DNA from: an uncultured Desulfovibrio sp.
GTDB lineage: Bacteria > Desulfobacterota > Desulfovibrionia > Desulfovibrionales > Desulfovibrionaceae
Direction: 5' to 3'
Length of the DNA stretch: 10,698 bases
Assembly: GCA_945871415.1 (NCBI GenBank)
Contig: CAMBWG010000043.1
Span: 1 to 10,698, forward strand
The notes beneath the pieces are model-generated. The model had not been told where the DNA came from. It did no database searches and was given only the letters and a program-made list of their open reading frames with translations. Positions within the stretch are counted from its first letter, which is position 1; the number at the start of each line of letters is the position of its first letter. Position numbers and translations under genes: made by a program. Positions 1 through 7,162 of the stretch are shown piece after piece.

Positions 1-192
1 CGCAGAGTCATTTATCAGTATCTTGTGCTGAACAGCGTATCCGTTCCTTTTGACAAGGAGATGGATTCACAGGGAAGATTTGTGCGCTGCACTGTGAATC
101 TGTCTTTGTCAACCATGACAATGGTTACAAAAGATATGCTGAAAAAAGGATACGGAACGAAGTCCGATTTTCAGTATCAATTCAAAAATTGA
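1..192 (+). CDS. Phage tail protein, C-terminal fragment (5' end outside window)
   Basis: An open frame runs from the first base to a TGA at 190-192, giving the last 63 residues of a protein whose start lies upstream. The fragment has a beta-strand-like pattern (hydrophobic residues alternating around [12 protein letters not shown] and [20 protein letters not shown]) and ends in a basic, polar tail. This resembles the closing strands of tail-tube-fold or baseplate proteins, but there is too little to assign a family. The stop overlaps the GAGG ribosome binding site of the tail-tube-like gene that follows 10 bases later, so the two are probably co-translated members of the same tail operon. 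Composition is slightly more AT-rich than the genes to its right. That it is coding is fairly certain from the open frame and tight junction; its function is only inferred from its neighbours. Confidence 0.7.
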   Translation, partial: RRVIYQYLVLNSVSVPFDKEMDSQGRFVRCTVNLSLSTMTMVTKDMLKKGYGTKSDFQYQFKN

Positions 193-202
193 GGCATAAC
201 AC

Positions 203-739
203 ATGGCAAACATTCACGATGTACACGGCAACGTGCCTGCCATCAAGAAAAACTACAAGCGCCTTCTGGGGCTTGGCGAAGGCGTCGCGGCGGACGAGTT
301 CATCATGGAGTTTGAGGGTGATTCCGACATTCGTTTTCTGGTGCAAAGCACTCAGCTTCCCGCCCTCGCACGCGAAGTGATTGAATCCTATGGCCCCTTT
401 GGCGTGCAGTTCAACCAGCAGGGCCGGTACAAAAACGCCCAGGACATACCGATCACCATCAAGGAAACTGTCAAGGGGCATGCCTATCGGTTCCTTCGCG
501 ATCTCGTCGCAAACAAGCGATATATCACGATCAAGCTGACAGCCGCCGGTGAATCCTATCTTGATGGCAACAGGCATACAGCGGTGCGCCTGGAAGACTG
601 CTGGCTTGAACTGGAGGGCGTCGATCTTTCCGTGGAAGACGGCGCATCCCTCGTTCGACCTTCCGGCACCATCCATGCGAACTGGTGCAGCTGGTGCGAC
701 AGCGATTCCGGCAGCATGGGGCTGTCGGGAAATATCTAG
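203..739 (+). CDS. Tail tube-like protein
   Basis: A 178-residue protein with the look of a contractile-tail inner tube subunit. The segment from about residue 45 to 115 has FLVQSTQLPALAREVIESYG, then a GP-x-G-x-x-FNQQGRYKNAQ stretch, then ITIKETVKG. This is the arrangement seen in tube proteins, where a strand carrying a Q-rich turn (polar contact to the particle axis or neighbouring subunit) leads into strands that form the hexameric ring. The length suits a tube monomer (T4 gp19 is about 163 aa). Start choice: ATG at 203 with GAGG at 191-194, eight bases upstream and overlapping the previous stop. The C-terminus is Gly/Ser-rich and has two nearby Cys in WCSWC. The sheath gene would be expected upstream, outside the window. 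The alternative is a tube-like baseplate or tail-terminator protein, because more than one tube-fold protein appears in this operon. Confidence 0.68.
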   Translation: MANIHDVHGNVPAIKKNYKRLLGLGEGVAADEFIMEFEGDSDIRFLVQSTQLPALAREVIESYGPFGVQFNQQGRYKNAQDIPITIKETVKGHAYRFLRDLVANKRYITIKLTAAGESYLDGNRHTAVRLEDCWLELEGVDLSVEDGASLVRPSGTIHANWCSWCDSDSGSMGLSGNI

Positions 740-748
740 GCGGTCTCA

Positions 749-1309
749 ATGACTCCTCGCCAACTCCTTGAGGATGCTGTAGCGCGGTTCGTGGTTTGCT
801 ACATCTCGGATACTTCCGAACTGGAGCGGTTGCTCCGGCAGGCGCTCGGCAAATTTCAGGACAGGGCAGGGGTTATTCTTGAGTCCTGGGGAGATGAAGC
901 CGCTTTCTCCCTCGCCCCTGATTTCCATGCCGTCGCGGGGTGCAGTGATTCCATGCGTCGCTATATCCCCTGGCGCATTGGGAAAGACTCGGAAGGACAT
1001 GCCGTTGTCACTCTCATGTTGGGAAAAGAGCATGAGCCGCCCTATTGCCTCGCCTATTTCTGCAACCTGCGTGACTGGGAGATGGACACGCCTCTGCCTG
1101 GAGACTGTGACGCTCTTGTCGGCGACTACCTTGAGGTCCTGATATCAATCAAAAACGTCAAGCGGGAGCGAGAAGCATATCTTGCCACAAATATGGTTGA
1201 GGCCGCGCAGGGCTTGCCGACAGAACAGGACTTGCGTGCGCGTCTTGCCGACCTGGAAAAAGAAATGCTTGAAAACAAAGCTGTTTCGCCTCCTGCATCC
1301 ATGTTTTGA
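749..1309 (+). CDS. Unrecognised phage tail protein (186 aa)
   Basis: I do not recognise a family. The ORF is bounded by tight junctions: it starts 9 bases after the tube-like gene, behind a weak AGGCGG at 738-743, and its stop overlaps the GAGG that serves the next gene. The N-terminal 130 residues look like a compact mixed alpha/beta domain with several Cys (CYISD, CLAYFCN, GDCDALVGDY) and many aromatic residues. From about residue 135 the protein becomes helical and charged (IKNVKREREAY, then TEQDLRARLADLEKEMLENK at roughly 157-176), a likely short coiled coil, and it ends in a Pro/Ser tail. Placed between two tube-like genes, it may be a tube- or baseplate-associated structural or assembly protein; that is positional inference only. 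No signal peptide or membrane segment is visible. Confidence 0.72.
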   Translation: MTPRQLLEDAVARFVVCYISDTSELERLLRQALGKFQDRAGVILESWGDEAAFSLAPDFHAVAGCSDSMRRYIPWRIGKDSEGHAVVTLMLGKEHEPPYCLAYFCNLRDWEMDTPLPGDCDALVGDYLEVLISIKNVKREREAYLATNMVEAAQGLPTEQDLRARLADLEKEMLENKAVSPPASMF

Positions 1310-1316
1310 GGTCGGC

Positions 1317-1979
1317 ATGAGCATAGGAGATTTCTCCATAAAGACGGGCAACGCCGCCAGCTGCGCAGGCAACAAGCTGCTGAATAAGGCAGTCGGACGG
1401 GCGCAGGGTGAAGTCCGAAACGCCCTGGATTCCCTTCTGTTCCGTATTCCCGGCGCACTCACGTCGCTTTTTACGGCGTCGGAAGACTTTAACCGTCTGC
1501 GTCAGGTCAGCCGCCAGCTTGTGCGGACAGACTTTCAGGCTGAATGGAACTTTCGGCTGGAACTTGAAGGAGCTCCAGCCGATTTTGACTTTTATGTCAA
1601 GGATATAACCTACTCCCATTTCGACATTGCAACGGATGAGGAGCAGTGTGGAGCGGCTTCCTATGCCTGGCCGACCGCAGATCAGATTCTGCGTATATCT
1701 TTCACCATGCGCGACAATGTTGATGGCAGAAACGCCGCTTTTTTGAGCCAGTGGTGGGGGCAGGTTGTCGGGGCGGACGGGACGGTCGGTGTGCCTTTTG
1801 GTCTGAACGGATATGTCAGGAAGGCTGTAATCTATAATATCGACGTTACAGGACTGGAAACCCCGTCCTATGAAATGTACTGCTATCCGATTCAGGTCGG
1901 GGAAATATCCCGGTCGCGTGAAAATTGCCAGTTCGCGGAAATCCCTGTTACGCTCGTTCAGTTTTCAACCATAATTTGA
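1317..1979 (+). CDS. Tail tube-fold / tube-initiator-like baseplate protein (T4 gp48/gp54-type candidate)
   Basis: A 220-residue protein. After a basic, helical N-terminus of about 65 residues comes a region resembling the tail-tube fold: RLELEGAPADFDFYVKDITY, a turn, YAWPTADQILRISFTMRDNV, a helix with FLSQWWGQVV, and closing strands ending PVTLVQFSTII. Contractile-tail tube proteins and the T4 tube initiators gp48 and gp54 share such a core, and the extra N-terminal segment suits a baseplate-proximal ring rather than the repeated tube subunit. Start choice: ATG 1317, five bases after GAGG at 1308-1311 overlapping the preceding stop. The same frame is open back to 1182, but a start there would overlap the previous gene by 128 bases and has no better ribosome site. 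The next gene starts 12 bases downstream. The structural assignment is inferred from pattern and operon position. Confidence 0.6.
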   Translation: MSIGDFSIKTGNAASCAGNKLLNKAVGRAQGEVRNALDSLLFRIPGALTSLFTASEDFNRLRQVSRQLVRTDFQAEWNFRLELEGAPADFDFYVKDITYSHFDIATDEEQCGAASYAWPTADQILRISFTMRDNVDGRNAAFLSQWWGQVVGADGTVGVPFGLNGYVRKAVIYNIDVTGLETPSYEMYCYPIQVGEISRSRENCQFAEIPVTLVQFSTII

Positions 1980-1991
1980 ATTGGAGTTTTC

Positions 1992-2825
1992 ATGCTCTGC
2001 GAGTTCTCTCTTCCTTCCAACCCGGAAATTACAGTTCGTCTGCGCGAAGCTACGGTTGCGGACGCCATTGATTTTTCCGCTGTCGATCCTGAATGCGAGG
2101 AGGCGGCGACAACTCTTTTTCTGGAGCGGGTGCAGGTCGGGCCCGGAGTCTCGAATCCCCGTGAATGGACTGGTGAAGACCGGCGTTATGCCCTTTTCAC
2201 CTATTTCGTGAACACAACGACATATCGAGCCATTCCGCTCACCTACACCTGTTCTCTCTGCGGAAAGCAACACACCCAGGACATTGCGTTGAGCCGCATT
2301 CTTGACGAGTACACTCCTATCAAGGACAGGGCGCTGCGAGAATTTCCGTGGCAGGGGCACAATGTCTGTGTGAGGCCCCTGACCGGGGCCGACCTGGAAG
2401 ACGTGGAAAAGTACCGCTATGACCTGTTGCTTTCCGAGCAGGCGCTGACCGAGCGGCGCGGTTCGATTTCCGCCGACGAGGAACTGCGTTTGCAGTCGGC
2501 TATCATGGCAAAGCGAGTGCGCATGGCCATGTTTCGCATCTTGAGCTGCATCGACATGCCCTATCTGGATGAACATGGCACACCGCGCAGCCGGCGCGGC
2601 GAGGTCGAAAATGTCATCAAGGCAATGCCAGCAAGCCAGTTCAGGGATTTTGCCGGCCGCGTGGAAAACGCCATCGCAGACATGCGTCATGGTTTGCGCA
2701 CGTCCTATATGAACGGGCGCTTTTATCTGGAAATCCCGGATGTGCGCTGTGACGAGAATCCGGAGCTGCCGGGGGTGCTGCTTCACTATCCCTTTCGGTT
2801 TGTCTCGGTCATTCCTACCCTATAG
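1992..2825 (+). CDS. T4 gp26-like baseplate/tail assembly protein, probable frameshift donor
   Basis: A 277-residue protein resembling the T4_baseplate family (T4 gp26), which in many myoviruses lies just upstream of the tape measure and takes the role of the tail assembly chaperone. Visible: an N-terminal beta-rich part (EITVRLREATVADAIDF), a CxxC knuckle at Cys87/Cys90 followed by His94 (TCSLCGKQH) that may bind zinc, an RPLTGADLEDVEKY motif near 128-141, a helical middle, and the C-terminal QFRDFAGRVENAIADM helix. GGAG at 1983-1986 precedes ATG 1992. In this frame the protein ends at TAG 2823. A +1 reading frame open from 2713 to 3078 overlaps its end, and that frame encodes a short domain typical of chaperone extensions. 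The GGGGG at 2771-2775 lets a P-site glycyl-tRNA re-pair perfectly (GGG to GGG), which would give a 361-residue fusion sharing residues 1-261. Family assignment is from remembered pattern, not a search. Confidence 0.68.
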   Translation: MLCEFSLPSNPEITVRLREATVADAIDFSAVDPECEEAATTLFLERVQVGPGVSNPREWTGEDRRYALFTYFVNTTTYRAIPLTYTCSLCGKQHTQDIALSRILDEYTPIKDRALREFPWQGHNVCVRPLTGADLEDVEKYRYDLLLSEQALTERRGSISADEELRLQSAIMAKRVRMAMFRILSCIDMPYLDEHGTPRSRRGEVENVIKAMPASQFRDFAGRVENAIADMRHGLRTSYMNGRFYLEIPDVRCDENPELPGVLLHYPFRFVSVIPTL

Positions 2826-3078
2826 CGAACGCGGCTGGGACATTATTCTTGAAAACCTCTGCCTTTATGAGGGGCAGAGTATGGACGGTATACTCCGCTG
2901 TCCCGTCAGCAGGGTGATTGCGCTCAATAATGGCGCTGTCAGAAAAGCCAAGATGATTCGGGAAGCAAGAAAGGGCAGTCGATTACGAACGCAGAGAATC
3001 CCATTTTGGCCTCCCTGTTCCAGAGAAGCCTTTCTCTGGAGCGCCGTTCGGGAGGCGCTGCCGATACGCGGGCGTTGA
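2740..3078 (+). CDS. Small tail-assembly chaperone-like ORF in +1 frame, probably expressed by frameshift or reinitiation
   Basis: This frame overlaps the end of the gp26-like gene by 86 bases and the start of the tape measure gene by 73 or more. Its core, GWDIILENLCLYEGQSMDGI followed by LRCPVSRVIAL, fits the pattern of short pre-tape-measure proteins (a helix, then a D/E-x-I-L-x-x-P turn, then a second helix), as in the second product of frameshifted G/G-T-type chaperone pairs. Upstream of it the frame also reads CRGCCFTIPFGLSRSFLP, a plausible continuation of the gp26-like protein. Start options: +1 slip at GGGGG 2771-2775; ATG 2740 with only weak GGA; TTG 2800 with no visible ribosome site; ATG 2881 with a good GAGGGG at 2869-2874, which would delete half the domain. 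I favour the slip. The last 40 residues look like low-constraint overlap with the tape measure gene. Confidence 0.5.
   Translation: MCAVTRIRSCRGCCFTIPFGLSRSFLPYSERGWDIILENLCLYEGQSMDGILRCPVSRVIALNNGAVRKAKMIREARKGSRLRTQRIPFWPPCSREAFLWSAVREALPIRGR
2771..2775 (+). promoter_or_regulatory. Candidate +1 translational slip site (G5 run)
   Basis: Five consecutive G are read CCG GGG GTG in the gp26-like frame. Moving the ribosome one base forward lets the same Gly tRNA pair with GGG at 2773-2775 and enter the frame of the chaperone-like extension. It lies inside the window where both frames are open (2713-2822). A natural indel or sequencing error in the same run would give the same fused frame. It resembles in logic the slippery sites between tail chaperone genes of many tailed phages, although -1 is the commoner direction. 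Confidence 0.4.
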
Positions 3079-6000
3079 GCCTCTGGGGGCGGATAGCGGA
3101 CAGATTGGACGAGATCGCTGCCAACACACGGGGTGGGTGTTCGACTCTGGCTGCCGCCGTCCTTCCTTCCCGTGCCTTTGAGGCAGGGAACAGCCTTTTG
3201 TCGACCGCAGGTTCGGGAACAGCGCGGCGACGGCCGTCCCATGAGCCTTTGCAAGGCCCCGGAGCAGCACGCTCTGTGGTTGCCGGTGCAGGGCAGGACG
3301 GCGGGCACACGTCTGATCGTGGCAGCCGCCGGACAACTGACGGGAGAGGGAATAATCCTTCCCAGAAGACGAACAGAGACGCATCCCGGGCTTCTTTTTC
3401 CGCGCCTGCGGGAGCCGCATCCACTGCCGTACCTACGAGATCGCAGCAGGCCAGTGCTTCGGGGCGCGAAGAGCGCGCCATCGCAAAGCAGGGACGCATC
3501 ATTGCGGATGCCGTCATGGGAGGCCTGGGCAAGTTCGGCAGCTTTGGCAGACTTGGTATGGAAGCCGTCAAGGAGGACAGTAATGCCAGAGATGCCGCTG
3601 GTTATGCCCTCGCAGGCCCGCTTTTTGGCGTAGCCAAGGAATTACGCGAAGCCATTCCCGATAGTCTGAAAGAGCGGTTTGAAGGCAGGAAGGAAGGTCA
3701 TGCAGGCCAGGAAGGCGGCCAGAAGCGTGATGCCAAAGGACGTTTCCTGCCGGATCGGGATACTGTGCGCCGTGAGACGGCACAGATTGAGATCGCTGCA
3801 GATGGGCTGGACCTGCACGCGCGAGAGGCCCGGGCCGAGGAAAAGCGCCATAAGGAGCTTGTGCGAGCTATCCGCGCATCGAACAGAGGAGGGCTGTCAG
3901 ACCGTTTTACGGGGGGGCTCCGGGGACGAGATCGCATTATCCGTGAGGGGGGCGGAACTGGCAGATCGCGGGATGTTGATGTCGGGCGTGGACGCGCCCG
4001 TTCCCGTGTTCCCGCACGTGATGTCGGCAGGCGCGGTCTTTTGGGTGGGGCGAAAAGGGGCACGGCAGGCATCGGGCGTGGAATGCTCGCCTTGGGCGCA
4101 AAAGGGGCGCTTGGCGCGGCCAGGGCCATTCCGGTTGCAGGACAGCTTCTTGCCGCGGGGATGGCGCTCTACGATGGTTTTCAGGGCTGGAATGATACGG
4201 CAATGCAGCGGCAGGCCTTTGGGCTTGCCGAAGGTCAGGAAGCCAGCACCGGGCAGAAGGCCAGCACGGCGATTGCCAGCGTCCTGGATATGGGAGGTCT
4301 GGCAACCGGACTCCTCGGCCTTCTTGGCATCGACGTGGATACTGCGGATATCGCGCGAAATATCTACAGCGCAGGTACCGCCATCGCCGTGGCAACTCAG
4401 GATTTTGTGGCGTCTTTCAGCGAGCGGGCTGCTTCGTTATGGGGAGGCATAAGTGATTTCGCTTCCCGGGTCTGGACGTCTGCCCAGGAGGCAGGAGGCG
4501 CTCTGTCGGCCTTCGCAGGCAGCGTCGTTGAACAAGGGGCGAGTCTGCTGTCCAGTTTGTGGGATGGAGCCAGGAGCGCCATAGGCGGTATCTGGGTTTC
4601 GCTGGAGAATTTTGCACAGGAAAGCATCGCGGGAGCCGGCGAGATGCTTTCCAGCCTTTGGAAGACTGTCTCGAACTTGCCGGGGCAGATCGCAGACGGC
4701 GCAAAAGATATTGCATCAGGTGCCATTGCAGAGGGGGGCAAACTTCTGTCCGCAGGTCGTGACGCCATAGACGCGGGGGTCGCGTGGGCAGGGGAAAAGG
4801 CGAGCAGTGCGTGGGAAGGCGCAAAGGAAGCGGCTTCTTCCGGCTGGGATACGGTTTCCGCCTGGGGAAGTCGCCTGCTGAAGGAGTTGGGGCCGTCAGA
4901 AGTGCAGGCAGCGGAGCTTCCGGCGCTGCCCGCAGTGGGTACCGGTTTGATTTCTTCCGGCGTCGAGACACAAGAAGAGATGAATGAGGCCATGTCGTCT
5001 GTCAACGAGGCCATGCAGGAGCAAAACAAGCTGCTATCCAGCATTGACAAGTCGCTCAATACCATGCCGGACACATACGGTATCGCCGGTGCGCTGGGCG
5101 GCGTCCGGGATGCTATTCGGGACGTGCGGACAGGCGGAAACGGCGGCTATGTGCGGACGGGAGCTTCCGGGACTGCTCCCGGTTTCGCGTATAACCCGGA
5201 CAGCAAGATAGGTGACACGGTTGCGCACGAGGAAAGCGGTACAGATGGCATACGGGCCATCGGTTACGACCGTACCGGCGGAACCTCATACGGTAAGTGG
5301 CAGTTGTCCTCAAAGCAGGGAAGCCTTGAGGAGTGGTTGCAACTTCTGGAGAGCAAGGGAGGCGAAGCGGCCGCTGTCGCCAAACGACTGCGTGCGGCCG
5401 GTCCGACAAATACGGGCGGCAGGTCAGGGGCGTTTGTGGACGCCTATCTGCAAGAAGCCTCCGCCAACAGCGAGCTCTTTGAGAATACCCAGCGCGAGTC
5501 CCTTCTGAAACATAACTACAACCCGGCCATGGCCCGCCTGCAATCCGACTCTCTGCGGCAGATGATTCTGAGTGACAAGTCGTTGCAGGAGATGATGTTT
5601 TCCACAGCCGTCCAGCATGGAGGCGGCGGCGCGGCTAAAATTTTCAATGGGGTCTATCGTGAGGGGATGTCCCGGGAAGACCTGATCCGGGCCGTCTATG
5701 CCAGGCGCGGAGGGCAGTTCGGGTCATCTTCGGCGCAGGTACAGCAATCCGTGCGGAATCGCATGGAGCGGGAGCGCGATCTCATCCTGGGCATGAACAG
5801 GGGGGAGGCGAATGCCAGGAGCTTGCGCGCAAGTATGGCAAAAGGGGGAACAGAGGCTGTTCAGGCCGGCGTGTCGAGCATGATTGCCGAGGCGACCGAG
5901 GATGCCAAGAGGCGCAATGTCAAGTATCAAATGGGAGGAAAAGATTCTGCGTCTGGTGCGATTGACTGCTCCGGCTGGGTTCAGGAAATGAGCAATCAGC

Positions 6001-6791
6001 TCATGGCTGGTATGAATGCGGCCATGGGGCAGGATGTTTTCAGCGCCGAGGCACGACGCGCCTTGAACCAGGGCGCAGGGAAAGAGGGAGCTGCGGGTAT
6101 CGTCCGGGCGGTGAGTGAACAGACCGGTCAGCTTCTTACCAACGAGCAGTTGACGCCTGAACTGGCAAAAGAAGGCATGGTGATCGGCCTGGATACGGGC
6201 CGTAAGGGGTGGGAATCCGGGCGATTCAAAGATATCGACCATGTTGTTCAGACCTACCGTGACCCCGTGACCGGAGAGCTCATGGTGAGCGAATCCCGGG
6301 GCGGCAAGGGCGTCATGTCGTCCCGCTATGCCGACTGGTATGCAGCCCAGCAAAAGAGAGGCACAAAACTTTTTGGCGCTGACCTGGTGGCCATGGCTGA
6401 TGCAAGCAAGGTTGCGCCTGCGCAACCAGCGTCCATCGCAGGCTCTTCGGCCGACGTGCCGTCCGCACCCGCAGCTCTGGCGGAATCCGCCGTAAGCACA
6501 GCGCCGCCGCAGTCTTCGGCAAAAATTTTTGCGGGCGCTGGAAATGCACAATCAGGGCTCGGTGTGGAACACCCGGAGTCCGTTCGCACGATTTTGCCGT
6601 CGCAAGCTCTGCAGGGCGGGGCGAGCGGGGATAATCGGGCGTTGCTGGCAATGCTCGGCAAGATTCTTGCGGCTATCGAAAGCGGCAATCGCAAGGCGGG
6701 GAGCATGGCGTCCGGTAATGGCGGCGGCGTGCCGTCAATCAGCATGGATTATGATGATCCTTCCGTTCGGGGCATGGCGTTGGATCTGTAA
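3006..6791 (+). CDS. Tape measure protein with lysozyme-like and NlpC/P60-type domains
   Basis: The largest gene, about 1261 residues. Residues 1-350 are polar and rich in Arg, Gly and Ala, with a KRDAKGRFL motif near 242. Hydrophobic segments lie near 370-390 and 430-442. Residues 479-620 are helical, with Trp at 479, 490, 519, 530, 552, 603 and 614, many spaced by 11 or multiples of it, as in tape measures. Residues about 733-900 form a lysozyme-like domain: ESG with Glu743 as probable catalytic acid, IGYDRTGGTSYGKWQLSSK, RAAGPTNTG and STAVQHGGG. Residues about 957-1125 look like an NlpC/P60 cysteine peptidase, with DCSGW (Cys988) and DIDHVV (His1079). A Pro/Ala-rich linker and a conserved-looking ISMDYDDPSVRGMALDL end follow. 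It should set tail length and help DNA cross the cell wall. The start is uncertain: TTG 3006 has weak AGAG, while ATT 2982, preceded by AAAGGG, is an alternative. No in-frame ATG exists after the stop at 2928. Confidence 0.88.
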   Translation: MASLFQRSLSLERRSGGAADTRALSLWGRIADRLDEIAANTRGGCSTLAAAVLPSRAFEAGNSLLSTAGSGTARRRPSHEPLQGPGAARSVVAGAGQDGGHTSDRGSRRTTDGRGNNPSQKTNRDASRASFSAPAGAASTAVPTRSQQASASGREERAIAKQGRIIADAVMGGLGKFGSFGRLGMEAVKEDSNARDAAGYALAGPLFGVAKELREAIPDSLKERFEGRKEGHAGQEGGQKRDAKGRFLPDRDTVRRETAQIEIAADGLDLHAREARAEEKRHKELVRAIRASNRGGLSDRFTGGLRGRDRIIREGGGTGRSRDVDVGRGRARSRVPARDVGRRGLLGGAKRGTAGIGRGMLALGAKGALGAARAIPVAGQLLAAGMALYDGFQGWNDTAMQRQAFGLAEGQEASTGQKASTAIASVLDMGGLATGLLGLLGIDVDTADIARNIYSAGTAIAVATQDFVASFSERAASLWGGISDFASRVWTSAQEAGGALSAFAGSVVEQGASLLSSLWDGARSAIGGIWVSLENFAQESIAGAGEMLSSLWKTVSNLPGQIADGAKDIASGAIAEGGKLLSAGRDAIDAGVAWAGEKASSAWEGAKEAASSGWDTVSAWGSRLLKELGPSEVQAAELPALPAVGTGLISSGVETQEEMNEAMSSVNEAMQEQNKLLSSIDKSLNTMPDTYGIAGALGGVRDAIRDVRTGGNGGYVRTGASGTAPGFAYNPDSKIGDTVAHEESGTDGIRAIGYDRTGGTSYGKWQLSSKQGSLEEWLQLLESKGGEAAAVAKRLRAAGPTNTGGRSGAFVDAYLQEASANSELFENTQRESLLKHNYNPAMARLQSDSLRQMILSDKSLQEMMFSTAVQHGGGGAAKIFNGVYREGMSREDLIRAVYARRGGQFGSSSAQVQQSVRNRMERERDLILGMNRGEANARSLRASMAKGGTEAVQAGVSSMIAEATEDAKRRNVKYQMGGKDSASGAIDCSGWVQEMSNQLMAGMNAAMGQDVFSAEARRALNQGAGKEGAAGIVRAVSEQTGQLLTNEQLTPELAKEGMVIGLDTGRKGWESGRFKDIDHVVQTYRDPVTGELMVSESRGGKGVMSSRYADWYAAQQKRGTKLFGADLVAMADASKVAPAQPASIAGSSADVPSAPAALAESAVSTAPPQSSAKIFAGAGNAQSGLGVEHPESVRTILPSQALQGGASGDNRALLAMLGKILAAIESGNRKAGSMASGNGGGVPSISMDYDDPSVRGMALDL

Positions 6792-6806
6792 ACAGGAGCA
6801 GAGAGG

Positions 6807-7154
6807 ATGGAAGAAGCCAGCTGGCGCATGAAATCGGCTTCAGCATCCGATATAGCGCGTTTCCATGAAGGGGCAGCGATGTCGGAACGGATTCAGGAGT
6901 GGCTTGCTACCCCTGAAGGCTCTGTCGCTCACTATCCTTCCTGGGGACACAATCTTTCCAGATTCAAGCACGATCCAGTATCGAAAGGCAATCATCTTGA
7001 AGTGCAGATTGAAATGGCGCTTTCTCGAAAAATGCCGCAGGATATTGATGACTTGCGCCTTGTTTCCGTTAAGGTTGAGGTGCTGGATATTGATTTGATT
7101 TCAGTCGTTGTCGTGCACCAGTACGGGAGCGACAATCTGCAGGTCAATCTATAG
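6807..7154 (+). CDS. Baseplate wedge protein, gp25/GpW (TssE-like) family
   Basis: A 115-residue protein, the same size as P2 gpW, with the gp25-like fold pattern. The first 25 residues are a helical leader. Then comes TPEGSVAHYPSWGHNLSRF near 35-53, a helix including HLEVQIEMALSRKMPQDI, and the strands LRLVSVKVEVLDIDLISVVV. This family (T4 gp25, P2 W, TssE of type VI secretion) sits in the wedge core of contractile baseplates and helps attach and trigger the sheath. Start choice: ATG 6807 behind GAGAGG, 15 bases after the tape measure stop. It is followed at 8 bases by the gp6/J-like wedge gene, its usual partner. In P2-like phages, hub and spike genes would be expected between the tape measure and this gene; here they are not. 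Confidence 0.88.
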   Translation: MEEASWRMKSASASDIARFHEGAAMSERIQEWLATPEGSVAHYPSWGHNLSRFKHDPVSKGNHLEVQIEMALSRKMPQDIDDLRLVSVKVEVLDIDLISVVVVHQYGSDNLQVNL

Positions 7155-7162
7155 GGGCTGCC

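Noticed and set aside
1182..1316. Upstream extension of the 220-aa tube-like protein to 1182
   Set aside because: It would overlap the preceding gene by 128 bases, and the added residues are a shifted reading of that gene; ATG 1317 has a GAGG at the proper distance.
1965..2786. Long minus-strand ORF (273 aa) opposite the gp26-like gene
   Set aside because: It is antisense to a well-supported gene across its whole length, is rich in His/Cys/Arg as expected of a shadow frame, and has no ribosome site in a tail operon that reads entirely on the + strand.
3133..4452. Long + strand ORFs at 3133-3633 and 3679-4452 inside the tape measure gene
   Set aside because: They are in the +1 frame of a continuous gene whose product has coherent domains; their proteins are basic low-complexity shadows without ribosome sites.
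5724..6551. Minus-strand ORF (275 aa) opposite the NlpC/P60 region
   Set aside because: It mirrors the tape measure coding frame, is His/Arg-rich without domains, and has no junction with any neighbour.
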